Shown here one piece after another: positions 35,633 to 44,623 of a stretch of 64,000 bases of DNA. The stretch's first letter is position 1, and each line of letters opens with the position of its first letter. The notes under the pieces are model-generated. The model saw only the letters and a list, made by a program, of their open reading frames with translations. It had not been told where the DNA came from and searched no databases. A program made the translations under genes and the position numbers. Origin of the DNA: an uncultured Clostridia bacterium (lineage in GTDB: Bacteria > Bacillota > Clostridia > Oscillospirales > Acutalibacteraceae); NCBI GenBank assembly GCA_944384985.1, contig CALWVM010000008.1, positions 1-64,000 of the forward strand, given 5' to 3'.

Positions 35633-36103
35633 TTACAGATTGTTGATAATCAGGATGGAGATAACCACGCCGAACAGCGCGATGGATTCGCCCAATGCCA
35701 CGAAAATCAGGGATTTACCGAAGGACTTCGGATTTTCAGCGGTCGCCGCGATTGCCGCAGGGGCAGCCGCCGCCAGCGCGATGCCGCCGCCGATACCGGC
35801 AAGACCCGTTACAAGGCCAGCGGCGAGCAGGCCGAGGCCTTTTGAAGAGTCGCTCGTGCTCGCTTCCGCAGCCGTCTGTTCGGTCTGCGCGGCGGCATCG
35901 GCAGACGCCGTATCCGCATCCGCGGCAAACACGTTAAACGAAAGCACCGACATCAGCACCACCAGCACGCCGAACGTGGCAAGGTTCATGCCCATCGCCC
36001 GTTTTGCAGAGCGGCCCTGATTGCGTTTGCGCACGGCAATAAAGGCGGTGGTAAGCAGCGCCGCCGGCGCGGCGATCAACAAAACATAGAAAAGTGCGGT
36101 CAT
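35633..36103 (-). CDS. atpK: V/A-type ATPase proteolipid subunit K (c-ring)
   Basis: Membrane rotor ring subunit with four helices in 156 residues (about 2-24, 38-60, 90-113 and 128-154). The second hairpin is the true c-type pair: GLAGIGGGIALAAAAPAAIAA and FVALGESIALFGVVISI, with the ion-binding carboxylate at Glu139. The first hairpin lacks such a residue and is joined by a polar Ala/Asp/Thr/Ser-rich linker (about 61-88). One ion site per four helices is as in other V-type rings. The position matching the Na+-ligand Gln of helix one is Leu, which favours protons, by inference. CAGGAGGA precedes ATG 36103. Confidence 0.9.
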   Translation of the reverse strand: MTALFYVLLIAAPAALLTTAFIAVRKRNQGRSAKRAMGMNLATFGVLVVLMSVLSFNVFAADADTASADAAAQTEQTAAEASTSDSSKGLGLLAAGLVTGLAGIGGGIALAAAAPAAIAATAENPKSFGKSLIFVALGESIALFGVVISILIINNL

Positions 36104-36121
36104 AGCAGATTCCTCCTGAAA

Positions 36122-38065
36122 TCAATTTGTATGGCTTTGTATTTTTTGCAGGGTGACGGGGACAAAAGGTTTGCCGTCGCCCTCATAAAACCGGCTGAAC
36201 ATTTCGTAATATTCGAGACGCAGTACCTGAATGCCTGTCAAAAGCCCTTCGAGCACGATCACGAGCACGTTGCCGAGAAGGATAACCACCGGGTTTTCGC
36301 TCTCACCGGCAAGTGAGAACACAACCATCATCATGCCCGCATGCACCAGCACATAGGCGCCGACACGCAAAAAGGACAGCGTATTGGAAAGGTAAGAAAG
36401 GATATATTCGACCAGTTCAAAGAAGTTTTGCAAAAGGAATTCCGGAATGCTGTCGGGCTTCCAATCGGGGTGCTTGTCGATGATGCCGATGGGGATCTGC
36501 TGGATATACACCAGCACCGCCGTCACACCGAGCAGCACGAAGCAAAGCCCGGTCGGGACCGGCGCGGGGCCGCCCATAAAGCCGGAGGCAAGGTTCACGC
36601 CCATTAAGTACAGTACTATCCCCGCAAGCCCGTTCTGACTGAACAGCGCTTCGCCGAACTGGCGGCGCTTGATGCTCGCGTACATGTGGATAAGCATGGC
36701 GCAGACCATTAAGAACACGCCGATGCCGATGGCAATAAGCAGAACGGTGTTGATGCTGTCCATAACGGAAAGCGGCTTGCCGCTCCAGCCCAGCGCGTGG
36801 TACACAGGGTCAAGCGCGTCTTCAAACCCGAACACGCTGCCGAACAGGAACCCGAACACGACCGATGAGAACCCGCAGGGGATCAAAATCTTGCCGAGCT
36901 CCATCTTTTTGAGCTTCCACATGAGCGCGCCCGCAAGGCTCACCACAAGCCCCTGCCCGAGGTCGCCGAACATGATGCCGAACAGGATGGTGTAAGTCAC
37001 GGCGACGAACGGGGTCACATCCACGTCGTTCTTGCCGGGCGAGCCGTACATTTCCACATAATAGCGGTACGGCGAAACCAGCGCCCGGTACAGCCTGCCG
37101 CGTTCCTTGTACTTGACCGGGACGGTGACCTTTTCGCTGTCCGGCGGGGCGTCGACCTCCACCGAAATCTCCGGGAGGTCCTGCAGGCTTGCAGAGAGCG
37201 TCTGCACGCTGCTTTCCGGCACAAAGCCGACAAGCATAAAGTTCTTTTCGTTGTGCAGCGCATAGCTGCGCACCGAGAAGATCGCGTTTCGCCGCATCAG
37301 CTTGGTATACAGCCGGTTGCAGTGCTCCTCTTCCTTTTCCCAGAACGCGTGCAGCTTCGCTTCGTTTTCGGCAAGCTGGCTTTCGAGAATATCAATGCTC
37401 TTGTGGATCTCGACGAGCACCTCGTCCACCGTGCCCGCCGCCCCCGGTACGGAAAACGGCTGAAACAGCAGAAAAGCGAAGATGCCGTCCACCTCGTCAA
37501 GCTTATCCACCGGGGCGAAATACGCGCCCCAGTAATCGGTCTTATCCTCTGAACACGGGCAAAACAGCAGATAAGGGTAATCGTGGAACACGGTGTTCAG
37601 CCGCGCAAGACTTTCTTTGGGCATGTGCCCGAAGCGCATCTTGACAAACTCACAGGCAGAAATGCTGTCCAGATTCATGTCAAGGCCCGTGAAATGCGAG
37701 TATTTGCGGATGCCCTCCTCGCAGACCTCTTTCTGCTCGGTCAGCACGCGCCGTTCCTCCAAAAGCGCCGCCGCGCGCTGCTCCACCGTGTGGATGTAGG
37801 CGTCGTCCGCATCGTCCGATTCGGTTTCCGACGCCGTCTGCAGCTGCAGCGGAAACCCAAGTGAATTGGCAAACTCTGTCAGTTCCGAGAGCTTTTGCGT
37901 ATAGGGGTTTTCGTCTGCGAACGGCAGAAAGCCCATGGAGGATGAAATATAGTTCGCCGCCGCATCCGGCTGGAAGCACTCGCTTTCACAAAGCCGCGTG
38001 CTCAAAGGCTCCAGCTGTGCCAGATCTCCGCTGATCTTCATCAGCTTCATGCTTTCAATCGCCAT
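36122..38065 (-). CDS. atpI: V/A-type ATPase subunit I (a-subunit), full length
   Basis: Membrane stator subunit of 647 residues that carries the ion half-channels. Residues 1 to about 350 form the cytoplasmic domain with long coiled coils and the motif RFGHMPKES at 144-152. The C-terminal half has seven to eight helices starting near VTPFVAVTYTILFGIMFGDLGQG, and includes FFELVEYILSYLSNTLSFLRVGAYVLVHAGMM, with the essential Arg in LSFLRVGAY. AAAAGGAG lies before ATG 38065. A second gene just upstream encodes only the soluble domain of the same family. Confidence 0.95.
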   Translation of the reverse strand: MAIESMKLMKISGDLAQLEPLSTRLCESECFQPDAAANYISSSMGFLPFADENPYTQKLSELTEFANSLGFPLQLQTASETESDDADDAYIHTVEQRAAALLEERRVLTEQKEVCEEGIRKYSHFTGLDMNLDSISACEFVKMRFGHMPKESLARLNTVFHDYPYLLFCPCSEDKTDYWGAYFAPVDKLDEVDGIFAFLLFQPFSVPGAAGTVDEVLVEIHKSIDILESQLAENEAKLHAFWEKEEEHCNRLYTKLMRRNAIFSVRSYALHNEKNFMLVGFVPESSVQTLSASLQDLPEISVEVDAPPDSEKVTVPVKYKERGRLYRALVSPYRYYVEMYGSPGKNDVDVTPFVAVTYTILFGIMFGDLGQGLVVSLAGALMWKLKKMELGKILIPCGFSSVVFGFLFGSVFGFEDALDPVYHALGWSGKPLSVMDSINTVLLIAIGIGVFLMVCAMLIHMYASIKRRQFGEALFSQNGLAGIVLYLMGVNLASGFMGGPAPVPTGLCFVLLGVTAVLVYIQQIPIGIIDKHPDWKPDSIPEFLLQNFFELVEYILSYLSNTLSFLRVGAYVLVHAGMMMVVFSLAGESENPVVILLGNVLVIVLEGLLTGIQVLRLEYYEMFSRFYEGDGKPFVPVTLQKIQSHTN

Positions 38066-38104
38066 GGTATCTCCTTTTCCTGAGAAGCTTTTTTGCGGAG
38101 GCGG

Positions 38105-39052
38105 TCACGCCGTCGCAAAACGCTGCTTGACGCAGCCCTTCTGGATCACATAGACTCGTTTGCTGTTTTCAAGCGCGGCGTGCAGGTCCTGCATCCGCTC
38201 TTCGGGCAGCAGCCCTGTCAAAATATACGCGCCCTTGCAGTACAGCGCATAGGATTTCAGCGCAAACAGCGATTCTGCGCCGGCAAGCGCGGCGTATAGG
38301 GAGCAGGCGGTTTCCCGTTCTTTTTCGAAAAAACGGCCCTGCTGCTGTTCCACATCGGACAGCTCCGTTTTTAAAATGTCCATACTCCGCGCAAACTCCG
38401 TGCCGACCTCGGCGGTGCTGCCCGACAGCGACGGAATGGCAAGCGACTCGAACAAAAGCGAAGCAAAGATCGCGTCGATCTTATCCGCCATATTGCGCGG
38501 GGCGAAATACATACCGTAGATCTCGCCGCCCTCCGAAAAGGACGGGAAAAACTCCACATATGGGTTTTCTGCATACAGCGTGCGCAGGCGGTCATAGCTT
38601 TCTTTGGGCATATGCCCGAACCGCACGCGGATGAACGCACATTCCGCAATGTCCTGCAAATCCACGGATAAATCGCCGAACAGCTCTAACTTCTTTTGCC
38701 CCTGCAAACAGGCGTCCACCTGCTCTTGCAGCTGCGTTTTCGCATTTTGCAGCGACCGGCAGGTCTTGTAAAGTTCTTCGGTCTTTTCACGCCAGTTCTC
38801 AGGCAGAGAAGCCTCGATATCCGATTCGGGAAGCGTTTGCTTCGCGGTATCCAGTACAAACCGCAGGTGCGAGAGCGCGTGGGCATACGGGCTTTCGACA
38901 CCGTTTTGTTTTTCAATCCCACGGTATGCCGACACCGGAGTCTCGGTGTCCGGCTGCGGCTGGAATCCCAAGCGTTTGAGCGCCCTGCAAGCCGTTTCCA
39001 TTTCCCCTGAGGCGATCAGGAGCCGAAGGACTGCGTATTTTTGTTTTTTCAT
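38105..39052 (-). CDS. Soluble V-ATPase subunit I paralogue lacking the membrane domain
   Basis: A 315-residue protein with no hydrophobic segment long enough to span a membrane. It aligns without gaps to the cytoplasmic domain of the neighbouring full-length subunit I over about 210 residues: both have RFGHMPKES at exactly 144-152 and YFAP at 182-185. It keeps the paired coiled coils and the terminal SYALYCKGAYILTGLLPEE (matching SYALHNEKNFMLVGFVPES). The frame ends in a normal stop, has a good ribosome binding site (GAAAGGAAGG) and sits in order between C and I, so it is not a frameshifted fragment. Role inferred as second stator arm contact or regulator. Confidence 0.85.
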   Translation of the reverse strand: MKKQKYAVLRLLIASGEMETACRALKRLGFQPQPDTETPVSAYRGIEKQNGVESPYAHALSHLRFVLDTAKQTLPESDIEASLPENWREKTEELYKTCRSLQNAKTQLQEQVDACLQGQKKLELFGDLSVDLQDIAECAFIRVRFGHMPKESYDRLRTLYAENPYVEFFPSFSEGGEIYGMYFAPRNMADKIDAIFASLLFESLAIPSLSGSTAEVGTEFARSMDILKTELSDVEQQQGRFFEKERETACSLYAALAGAESLFALKSYALYCKGAYILTGLLPEERMQDLHAALENSKRVYVIQKGCVKQRFATA

Positions 39053-39071
39053 GGAAAGTCCTTCCTTTCAC

Positions 39072-40139
39072 TTACGGCTCGGACGCGTGAATGCTCTCGT
39101 TTGTCACCAGAAAAGCGGCAATCTCTTCCGGCGGGAGCCCGTAACGGATACCCTCCGCGATGTGCGTCAAATTGGTCATCTCATTTTCCTGAATGCCGAT
39201 AAAAGCGGTCATGACGACCTGCGGCACTGTGGAAAACCGAAGTTTGTGCGCGTAGGTATGCAGCAGCGCCTCGTTCGTCTTGTGCTCGATGATGCCATCC
39301 TGAAACAGCTGGGGCAGCTTGCCGTAGACCGAATGCTTTAAAACCTCCGTCAGTTCCGCCGCATTGCGGCATTCCAGCAGCGCGTTGCGCTCGTTTGGGG
39401 TAAAAGCGGTCACTGTGTTGGAGAGCACCCCCGTGCGGCGCGCATCTGCATCCGGATAGTAGGTCTTCATGCGATACAGGCATTCCACCGTCTTCATATC
39501 CGCGCGCATACGTAGGCTTTCGAGCAGCTCTTTGCGCGCTTCGCCCGAAAAGCCCTCGCGGATCACCTGCTCAGCGCGGGTATAGACGAACTCATCCACC
39601 AGAAGCTCCAGCGTGCGCACCGAAAACGGCGCCCCGCCGGAAAACCCGTCCAAAAGCTTTTGGTACGGCGTACCGGCAATCGCCGCCGCCATATCGTCCA
39701 CGCTGCGCGCGCGGAACAATGCCTGCTCATCCAGTTCCGAATTCTCGCGGAAGAACGCAGGGACAAACTGCATGGACTCCCCCATGCCTTCCGAATTCAG
39801 GTATTCGGCGCAGGTGATGAGCAGCTCCGCGTCATAGTACATAATCAATATTTTATACAAGCTGCCGCCGAGCGCCTTTTCCGACGCGGCAAGCGACGCG
39901 ATGCGCGACATCGTATACTTGCGCAGCAGCGCCTCAAACCGCGCACGCTGGATGCGCATGCGCGCAAGATCGCCGAATACCGACGCATACGCCGTATGGT
40001 CGCGCAGGAAAGAAGCCAGTTCCGCGATGCTGTGGCAGCTGAGCATTTCCTGATAAGTCCCGGCGTCCAGGATTTCGCCGTACATCGCGTGCGCTTTCGC
40101 CGTGAGCGCGCCCGCGGAAAGCGATGCGATCTTTTTCAT
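39072..40139 (-). CDS. atpC: V/A-type ATPase subunit C
   Basis: Socket subunit joining the central stalk to the membrane ring, 355 residues, mainly helical with no membrane span. The family start KKIASLSAGALTAKAHAMYG and a region of three similar helical lobes (for example LTSxxELASFLRDHTAYASVF and the C-terminal LPPEEIAAFLVTNE) are visible. AAAAGGAGG precedes ATG 40139. It lies second in the operon, after the H/G-type stalk gene. Confidence 0.9.
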   Translation of the reverse strand: MKKIASLSAGALTAKAHAMYGEILDAGTYQEMLSCHSIAELASFLRDHTAYASVFGDLARMRIQRARFEALLRKYTMSRIASLAASEKALGGSLYKILIMYYDAELLITCAEYLNSEGMGESMQFVPAFFRENSELDEQALFRARSVDDMAAAIAGTPYQKLLDGFSGGAPFSVRTLELLVDEFVYTRAEQVIREGFSGEARKELLESLRMRADMKTVECLYRMKTYYPDADARRTGVLSNTVTAFTPNERNALLECRNAAELTEVLKHSVYGKLPQLFQDGIIEHKTNEALLHTYAHKLRFSTVPQVVMTAFIGIQENEMTNLTHIAEGIRYGLPPEEIAAFLVTNESIHASEP

Positions 40140-40172
40140 GCGCCGGACCTCCTTTTTTCTGCGTTTGCCGCC

Positions 40173-40487
40173 TTATTTGCCTTGCGTTACCGCCCGGAAG
40201 ATCTCGTCTTCCCACGCCTCGTGCGAGGCTTGATACCGCTCGTCCAGACGCTTTAAACGCTGTTCTTCCTGCCTGCGGATCGTCTCGCTTTGCGCGTCGA
40301 GCTTTTTCTGCTTTGCTTCGCGCGCGCGGTCGATCTCCGCTTTTGCTTCGGCGGTGTGCGCTTCGTCGATCTCTTTCTTTTGCTCAGCAAGCGCTTTGGT
40401 CAACGCCTCGCGCCGCTCGCGTGCCTGTTCGACGCGTTCGCGTGCGGCACGGTCCGCTTCCACGATCATATTCAGCGCGTTTTCCAC
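40173..40487 (-). CDS. atpH: V/A-type ATPase subunit H/G (peripheral stalk helix)
   Basis: A 104-residue, almost wholly helical, Ala/Glu/Arg/Lys-rich protein (LAEQKKEIDEAHTAEAKAEI, KRLDERYQASHEAWEDEIF) that forms the coiled coil of the outer stalk together with subunit E. GTG 40487 is taken as the start because GGAGGG at 40494-40499 has a 6-base spacer; an ATG at 40505 lies inside that site region. First gene of the operon, just downstream of a good promoter. No single catalytic motif exists in the family, so identity rests on position, size and composition. Confidence 0.82.
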   Translation of the reverse strand: MENALNMIVEADRAARERVEQARERREALTKALAEQKKEIDEAHTAEAKAEIDRAREAKQKKLDAQSETIRRQEEQRLKRLDERYQASHEAWEDEIFRAVTQGK

Positions 40488-40523
40488 GGAAAGCCCTCCG
40501 ATCATCTGTTTTATTTAGAACAG

Positions 40524-40552
40524 ATTGTAGCACTTTTTTTCGCAAAGTACAA
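40524..40552 (-). promoter_or_regulatory. Promoter of the V-ATPase operon
   Basis: Minus-strand TTGTAC (40552-40547), 17 bases, TGCTACAAT with -10 at 40529-40524. All ten genes down to 30845 appear to depend on it; no internal terminator was seen. Confidence 0.7.
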
Positions 40553-40737
40553 CTGCATTTTGCAAGAACAAACGGCGTTTTTTTCGGCGGTTTTGTTCAT
40601 TTTGTTCGAAATTGGTACAAGAACGCTTTACCCTTTCGCCGTATAGCTGCCGGGATCGGTTTTTTGCTGTTCCCCATTGTTTTTCATAAAAAAATATGAT
40701 ACGATATAGAAAATTCAGGCAAAAAGGAGAGAACGAC

Positions 40738-42408
40738 ATGTCGGATTGGTACAAAGAGGCGGTCATCTATCAGATCTGGCCGCGCTCGTTTAAGGACGGC
40801 AACGGCGACGGGATCGGCGATCTGTGGGGCGTGCTTGAAAAGCTTGACTACATCAAAAGCCTTGGGGCGACCGCCATCTGGTTTTCGCCGCTGTACCCCT
40901 CGCCCAACGCGGACTACGGCTATGACATCGCGGATTACCGCAACATCTCGCCCGATTACGGCGACCTGGAGCTATTCAAAAAAGTGCTCGACGGCGCGCA
41001 TGAGCGCGGCATGAAAGTAATCATGGATCTGGTGGTCAACCACACCTCCGACGAACACATGTGGTTTCAGGAAAGCCGCAAGGGCGGTGAGAACAACCCC
41101 TACCGCGACTATTACTTCTGGCGCAAAGGCAAGGGGAAGAACGGCAAAAAGCCGCCGAACAACTGGCTTTCCACCTTTGAAGGCGGGGCCTGGGAATTTG
41201 ACGAGATGCGCGGGGAGTACTACCTGCACGTTTTCGCCAAAAAGCAGCCCGACTTAAACATGGACAATCCGAAGGTGCGCCAAGAGGTCATCGACATCAT
41301 GCGCTTCTGGCTCGACATGGGTGTGGACGGCTTCCGCGAGGACGTCATCACGTTCATCTCCAAGCGCGAAGGGCTGCCCAACGGCTTCCCGCTGCCGATT
41401 GCCACGGGCATTGAGCACTATAACAAGGGGCCGCACATCCACGAATACCTTTCGCAGTTCCGCGAAGCGATCTGCAAGGACTACGACTGCTTCATGGTCG
41501 GCGAATCGCCCATGACGAATTCCAAAGACGCGCTGGCGTTTACCTCCGGGCCGAACCGCGAACTCGACATGATGATCAGCTTCGACCACATGCAGGCGGA
41601 CTGCTTCATGACCGACACCATTTCCATGCCTTTCAACCTGCGCAAAATGAAAAAGGCATTTACGCGCTGGCAGGAGGATCTGTACGGCAAATCCTGGAAC
41701 GCGCTGTATCTGGAAAATCATGACCACCCGCGCATCATCAGCCGCTACGGCAATGAAAAATTCCGTAAGGAAAGCGGCAAGATGCTCGCGACGATGTGCT
41801 ATTTCCAAAGCGGCACACCTTTCATCTATCAGGGGCAGGAGATCGGGATGATCAACAACCATCTCGACGACATTCATAAGTTTAAGGACGTCGTGACCTT
41901 CAACAATGAGCGGCTGTTTAAGAAATTCGGCTTTTCCGATGAAAAATACCTCGAGATCGCCAACCGTACCAGCCGCGAAAACGCGCGCACACCCGTGCAG
42001 TGGGATTCGAGCGAATACGCGGGCTTCTCGACGGTGGAGCCTTGGTTCGGTGTGACCCCCAGCTACAAGGAGATCAACGTCAAGGAAGCCGAACGCGACA
42101 AGGATTCCATTCTGCACTACTACCGCAAGCTGTTGAAGATCCGGCAGTCAAGCAAACTGTTCATCTACGGCAGCTATCGCGAGCACATGCACGAGAGCAA
42201 GGATTTCTATTGCTACGAGCGCAACTACGAGGGGCAAAAGGCGTTGATCATCTGCTCGTTCGCAGACGAAACGCGTACTTTCCGCGCGCCGGAGGGCTTT
42301 GACCTGACCAAAGGCAAGCTGCTTTTGAGCAACTACAAGGATGCCCCCGCAAAGCCGAACGTCTGCCCCATGCGCCCGTATGAAGCGCGGGTATACCTGT
42401 ACGAGTAA
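40738..42408 (+). CDS. malL: GH13 oligo-1,6-glucosidase/alpha-glucosidase
   Basis: A 556-residue cytoplasmic alpha-glucosidase that probably frees glucose from isomaltose-type or short alpha-glucan oligosaccharides. GH13 region I is DLVVNHTSDEH; the nucleophile Asp202 is in GFREDVI, the acid/base Glu256 in MVGESP, and Asp329 in ENHDHPR, all present. The IYQIWPRSFKDGNGDGIGDL start and QPDLNMDNPKVR segment place it in the oligo-1,6-glucosidase (GH13_31) group. Trehalose-6-phosphate hydrolase is a close alternative. AAAGGAG lies just before ATG 40738, with TTGTTT/TACGAT (40677-40706) as a moderate promoter. A strong terminator is shared with eutC. Confidence 0.9.
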   Translation: MSDWYKEAVIYQIWPRSFKDGNGDGIGDLWGVLEKLDYIKSLGATAIWFSPLYPSPNADYGYDIADYRNISPDYGDLELFKKVLDGAHERGMKVIMDLVVNHTSDEHMWFQESRKGGENNPYRDYYFWRKGKGKNGKKPPNNWLSTFEGGAWEFDEMRGEYYLHVFAKKQPDLNMDNPKVRQEVIDIMRFWLDMGVDGFREDVITFISKREGLPNGFPLPIATGIEHYNKGPHIHEYLSQFREAICKDYDCFMVGESPMTNSKDALAFTSGPNRELDMMISFDHMQADCFMTDTISMPFNLRKMKKAFTRWQEDLYGKSWNALYLENHDHPRIISRYGNEKFRKESGKMLATMCYFQSGTPFIYQGQEIGMINNHLDDIHKFKDVVTFNNERLFKKFGFSDEKYLEIANRTSRENARTPVQWDSSEYAGFSTVEPWFGVTPSYKEINVKEAERDKDSILHYYRKLLKIRQSSKLFIYGSYREHMHESKDFYCYERNYEGQKALIICSFADETRTFRAPEGFDLTKGKLLLSNYKDAPAKPNVCPMRPYEARVYLYE

Positions 42409-42473
42409 CCCTTGCAAAGCGGCACGCCTGGATTTTCGGCATACCCCAAGCAGCAAAACATTATAATAAACAG

Positions 42474-42512
42474 GACACGGCTTGAATATCTATCAAGCCG
42501 TGTCTTTCTCTT
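42474..42512. terminator. Bidirectional terminator between malL and eutC
   Basis: GACACGGCTTGA (42474-42485) and TCAAGCCGTGTC (42493-42504) pair perfectly; TTTCTCTTTC follows on the plus strand. The genes converge, so it serves both, although the minus-strand flank is less U-rich. Confidence 0.85.
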
Positions 42513-42530
42513 TCCCGATGCACCGGCAGA

Positions 42531-43226
42531 TCACAATTTGAGCCGCAGCCCGCTTGCCTTTTGTTTTAGCATTTCCCGAATCACGTCCGCGATATACGCG
42601 GCGGCTTCCACGGGCGGCATACCGAACCGGCTGATGTTGGAAACAACGGTATACGCGCTTTCGCTCATCTCCGGATGCGGTTTATAGACAATGTAGGCGC
42701 TCATGCTCTCGTCCGTCAAGAGTCCCGGACGTTCGCCGATAAGCACGCAGACAACCTTTGCATCCAAAAGAGGCCCAATCTCCCGCGCCGTATTGACGCG
42801 GCAGTACCGCACAAAAAACGGTTTGCCGACGGTTATGCCGTCTTGTTCAAGTGCAAGACGCAGCATCGGCAGCATATCCGGGACGTTCGCTGCAATCGAC
42901 GGGGCGGAAAGCCCGTCGCCGCAGTAGATCTGCACATCCGCCCCAACGGTCGCGTGTTGCTTGAGATAGGCTTTCGTCTCCTCCGAAAAGCATCTGCCCC
43001 AGTCGGGACGAGTGAGCATTTCATATTTGTTTTTGCATTTGGTCCGCACTTCGAAAAGCCCAAGGCGCTGAAGTGTCTCGCCGCTTACCTCGCTCATCAC
43101 CGCGTCGTTTGCTGCGGCGTGGGCGGCGCGGAAGTCCAGGTAACTTTTCGTCTTGTACCGGCTGCCCGTTCTGCCGATTTGCAGACGCGCGGGCGTTGCG
43201 GCCCGTAAGCTGTCAAAATAATCCAT
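42531..43226 (-). CDS. eutC: Ethanolamine ammonia-lyase small subunit
   Basis: Light chain of the adenosylcobalamin-dependent enzyme that deaminates ethanolamine to acetaldehyde and ammonia. The 231-residue protein has LQIGRTGSRYKTKSYLDFRAAHAAANDAV, CKNKYEMLTRPDWGR and DVQIYCGDGLSAPSI, then CVLIGERPGLLTDESMSAYI, as in the family. ATG 43226 marks the family-like start MDYFDSLRAATPARLQIG; the ribosome binding site is weak (GAAAG). It lies 32 bases after eutB. No microcompartment shell gene is nearby. Confidence 0.94.
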   Translation of the reverse strand: MDYFDSLRAATPARLQIGRTGSRYKTKSYLDFRAAHAAANDAVMSEVSGETLQRLGLFEVRTKCKNKYEMLTRPDWGRCFSEETKAYLKQHATVGADVQIYCGDGLSAPSIAANVPDMLPMLRLALEQDGITVGKPFFVRYCRVNTAREIGPLLDAKVVCVLIGERPGLLTDESMSAYIVYKPHPEMSESAYTVVSNISRFGMPPVEAAAYIADVIREMLKQKASGLRLKL

Positions 43227-43258
43227 ATTGATCGCTTTCTTTCTGTTGGTTCCAAGGT

Positions 43259-44620
43259 TTACAAGAATATGCGCGGATTGCCTGCGTTTTTGCCAAGCCT
43301 CCCGTTTTCCCAGATGCCGTAGCTTTCCAGCCATTCGCGAAACGGCTCGATCGGCGAGAGCCCCAGCATTTCCCGCACGGCAGCAATATCATGGTAGGAT
43401 GTGGACTGGTACATCAGCATAACATCATCGCTTTGCGGGATACCCATCACATAATGGCAGCCGGCGGATGCGAGCATTACAAGCAGGCTGTCGCAGTCGT
43501 TCTGGTCCGCTTTCATATGATTGGTATAACAGATGTCGCAGCCCATGGGCAGCCCGTGCATATGCCCGCAGAAATTGTCCTCGAGCGCCGCGCGGATGAG
43601 TTCCTTGGAATCGTAAATATACTCCGGCCCGATAAACCCGACCACCGTGTTCACAAGAAAGGGCTTGTAGTGCCGGGCAAGGCCGTAGCAGCGGCTCTCC
43701 ATGACGAGCTGATCCGCGCCGTTGTGCGCGCCGGCAGAAAGCTCGCTGCCCTGCCCTGTTTCAAAATACAGGTAATTTGGACCTTTGGAGGTGCCGTACT
43801 GTCGCATCAATTCGTTCGCCTCGGCGAGCATATCCACATCCGTGCCGAAAGACGCCAGCGCCTTTTCGCTGCCGGCGATGGACTGAAAGCACAGGTCCAT
43901 CGGCACGCCGGCTTTGAGCGCCTCCAGCTGTGTGGTGATATGGCTCAAAACGCAGATCTGCGTGGGAATATGCAGTCTGGTTTTCACATCGTTAAAAAGA
44001 TTCAGGATATCCGAGGTGCTTTTGAGCGTGTCGATCGCGGGGTTTGATCCGATGACCGCGTCACCCGCGCCGTAGGAAAGCCCTTCCAGAAGGGAAGCGG
44101 TCACGCCTTTCACATCGTCGGTCGGGTGGTTCGGCTGCAGCCGGACGGCAAACGTGCCGGGCTTCCCGATGGTCGTGTTGCAGGTAGCGGTGATATGCAG
44201 TTTCCGCGCGACATACATCAGGTCGAGGTTGCCCATCAGCTTTGCCAAAGCCGCGATCACCTCGGAACTCATCCCGCGCGCAAGCGTCAGGATCCTGTCA
44301 CCCGTAATTAAATTGTCGAGAATCGTTTCGCGCAGCTCGCCGATGGTTTTGCCCTTGATTTTTTCATATTGTGCCCGGTCCAAATCGTCGAGGATGATGC
44401 GTGTGACGGCGTCCTCGCTGTATTCCACGGCGGGCGAGTTCGTGACTTCCTCCACCGTTAAATCCGCCAGCACATATTTTGCGGCGACCCGTTCTTTTGC
44501 GTCCGCAGCCCCGATGCCGGCGAGCGTGTCCCCGCTTTTTTGCTCATTCGCTTTTGCCAGCACTTCTTTCACGGAATGAAAGGTATAGGGTTTTCCGAAG
44601 AGCGTTGTTTGAAGCTTCAT
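43259..44620 (-). CDS. eutB: Ethanolamine ammonia-lyase large subunit
   Basis: Catalytic heavy chain of 453 residues that binds cobalamin with EutC and carries out radical deamination of ethanolamine. Visible family blocks are KEVLAKANEQKSGDTLAGIGA, LDNLITGDRILTLARGMSSEVIAALAKLMGN, RLQPNHPTDD, GDAVIGSNPAIDT, LYFETGQGSELSAGAHNGADQ and VGFIGPEYIYDSKELIRAALEDNFCGH. Length matches E. coli EutB. It begins three bases after eutA ends and has AGGATAAG as ribosome binding site. The order eutA-eutB-eutC is a minimal catabolic set. Confidence 0.96.
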   Translation of the reverse strand: MKLQTTLFGKPYTFHSVKEVLAKANEQKSGDTLAGIGAADAKERVAAKYVLADLTVEEVTNSPAVEYSEDAVTRIILDDLDRAQYEKIKGKTIGELRETILDNLITGDRILTLARGMSSEVIAALAKLMGNLDLMYVARKLHITATCNTTIGKPGTFAVRLQPNHPTDDVKGVTASLLEGLSYGAGDAVIGSNPAIDTLKSTSDILNLFNDVKTRLHIPTQICVLSHITTQLEALKAGVPMDLCFQSIAGSEKALASFGTDVDMLAEANELMRQYGTSKGPNYLYFETGQGSELSAGAHNGADQLVMESRCYGLARHYKPFLVNTVVGFIGPEYIYDSKELIRAALEDNFCGHMHGLPMGCDICYTNHMKADQNDCDSLLVMLASAGCHYVMGIPQSDDVMLMYQSTSYHDIAAVREMLGLSPIEPFREWLESYGIWENGRLGKNAGNPRIFL

Positions 44621-44623
44621 ATC

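Noticed and set aside
35633..36103. Na+-specific V-ATPase
   Set aside because: The helix position that holds the sodium-ligand Gln in known Na+ rings appears to be Leu, so I did not assign sodium coupling.
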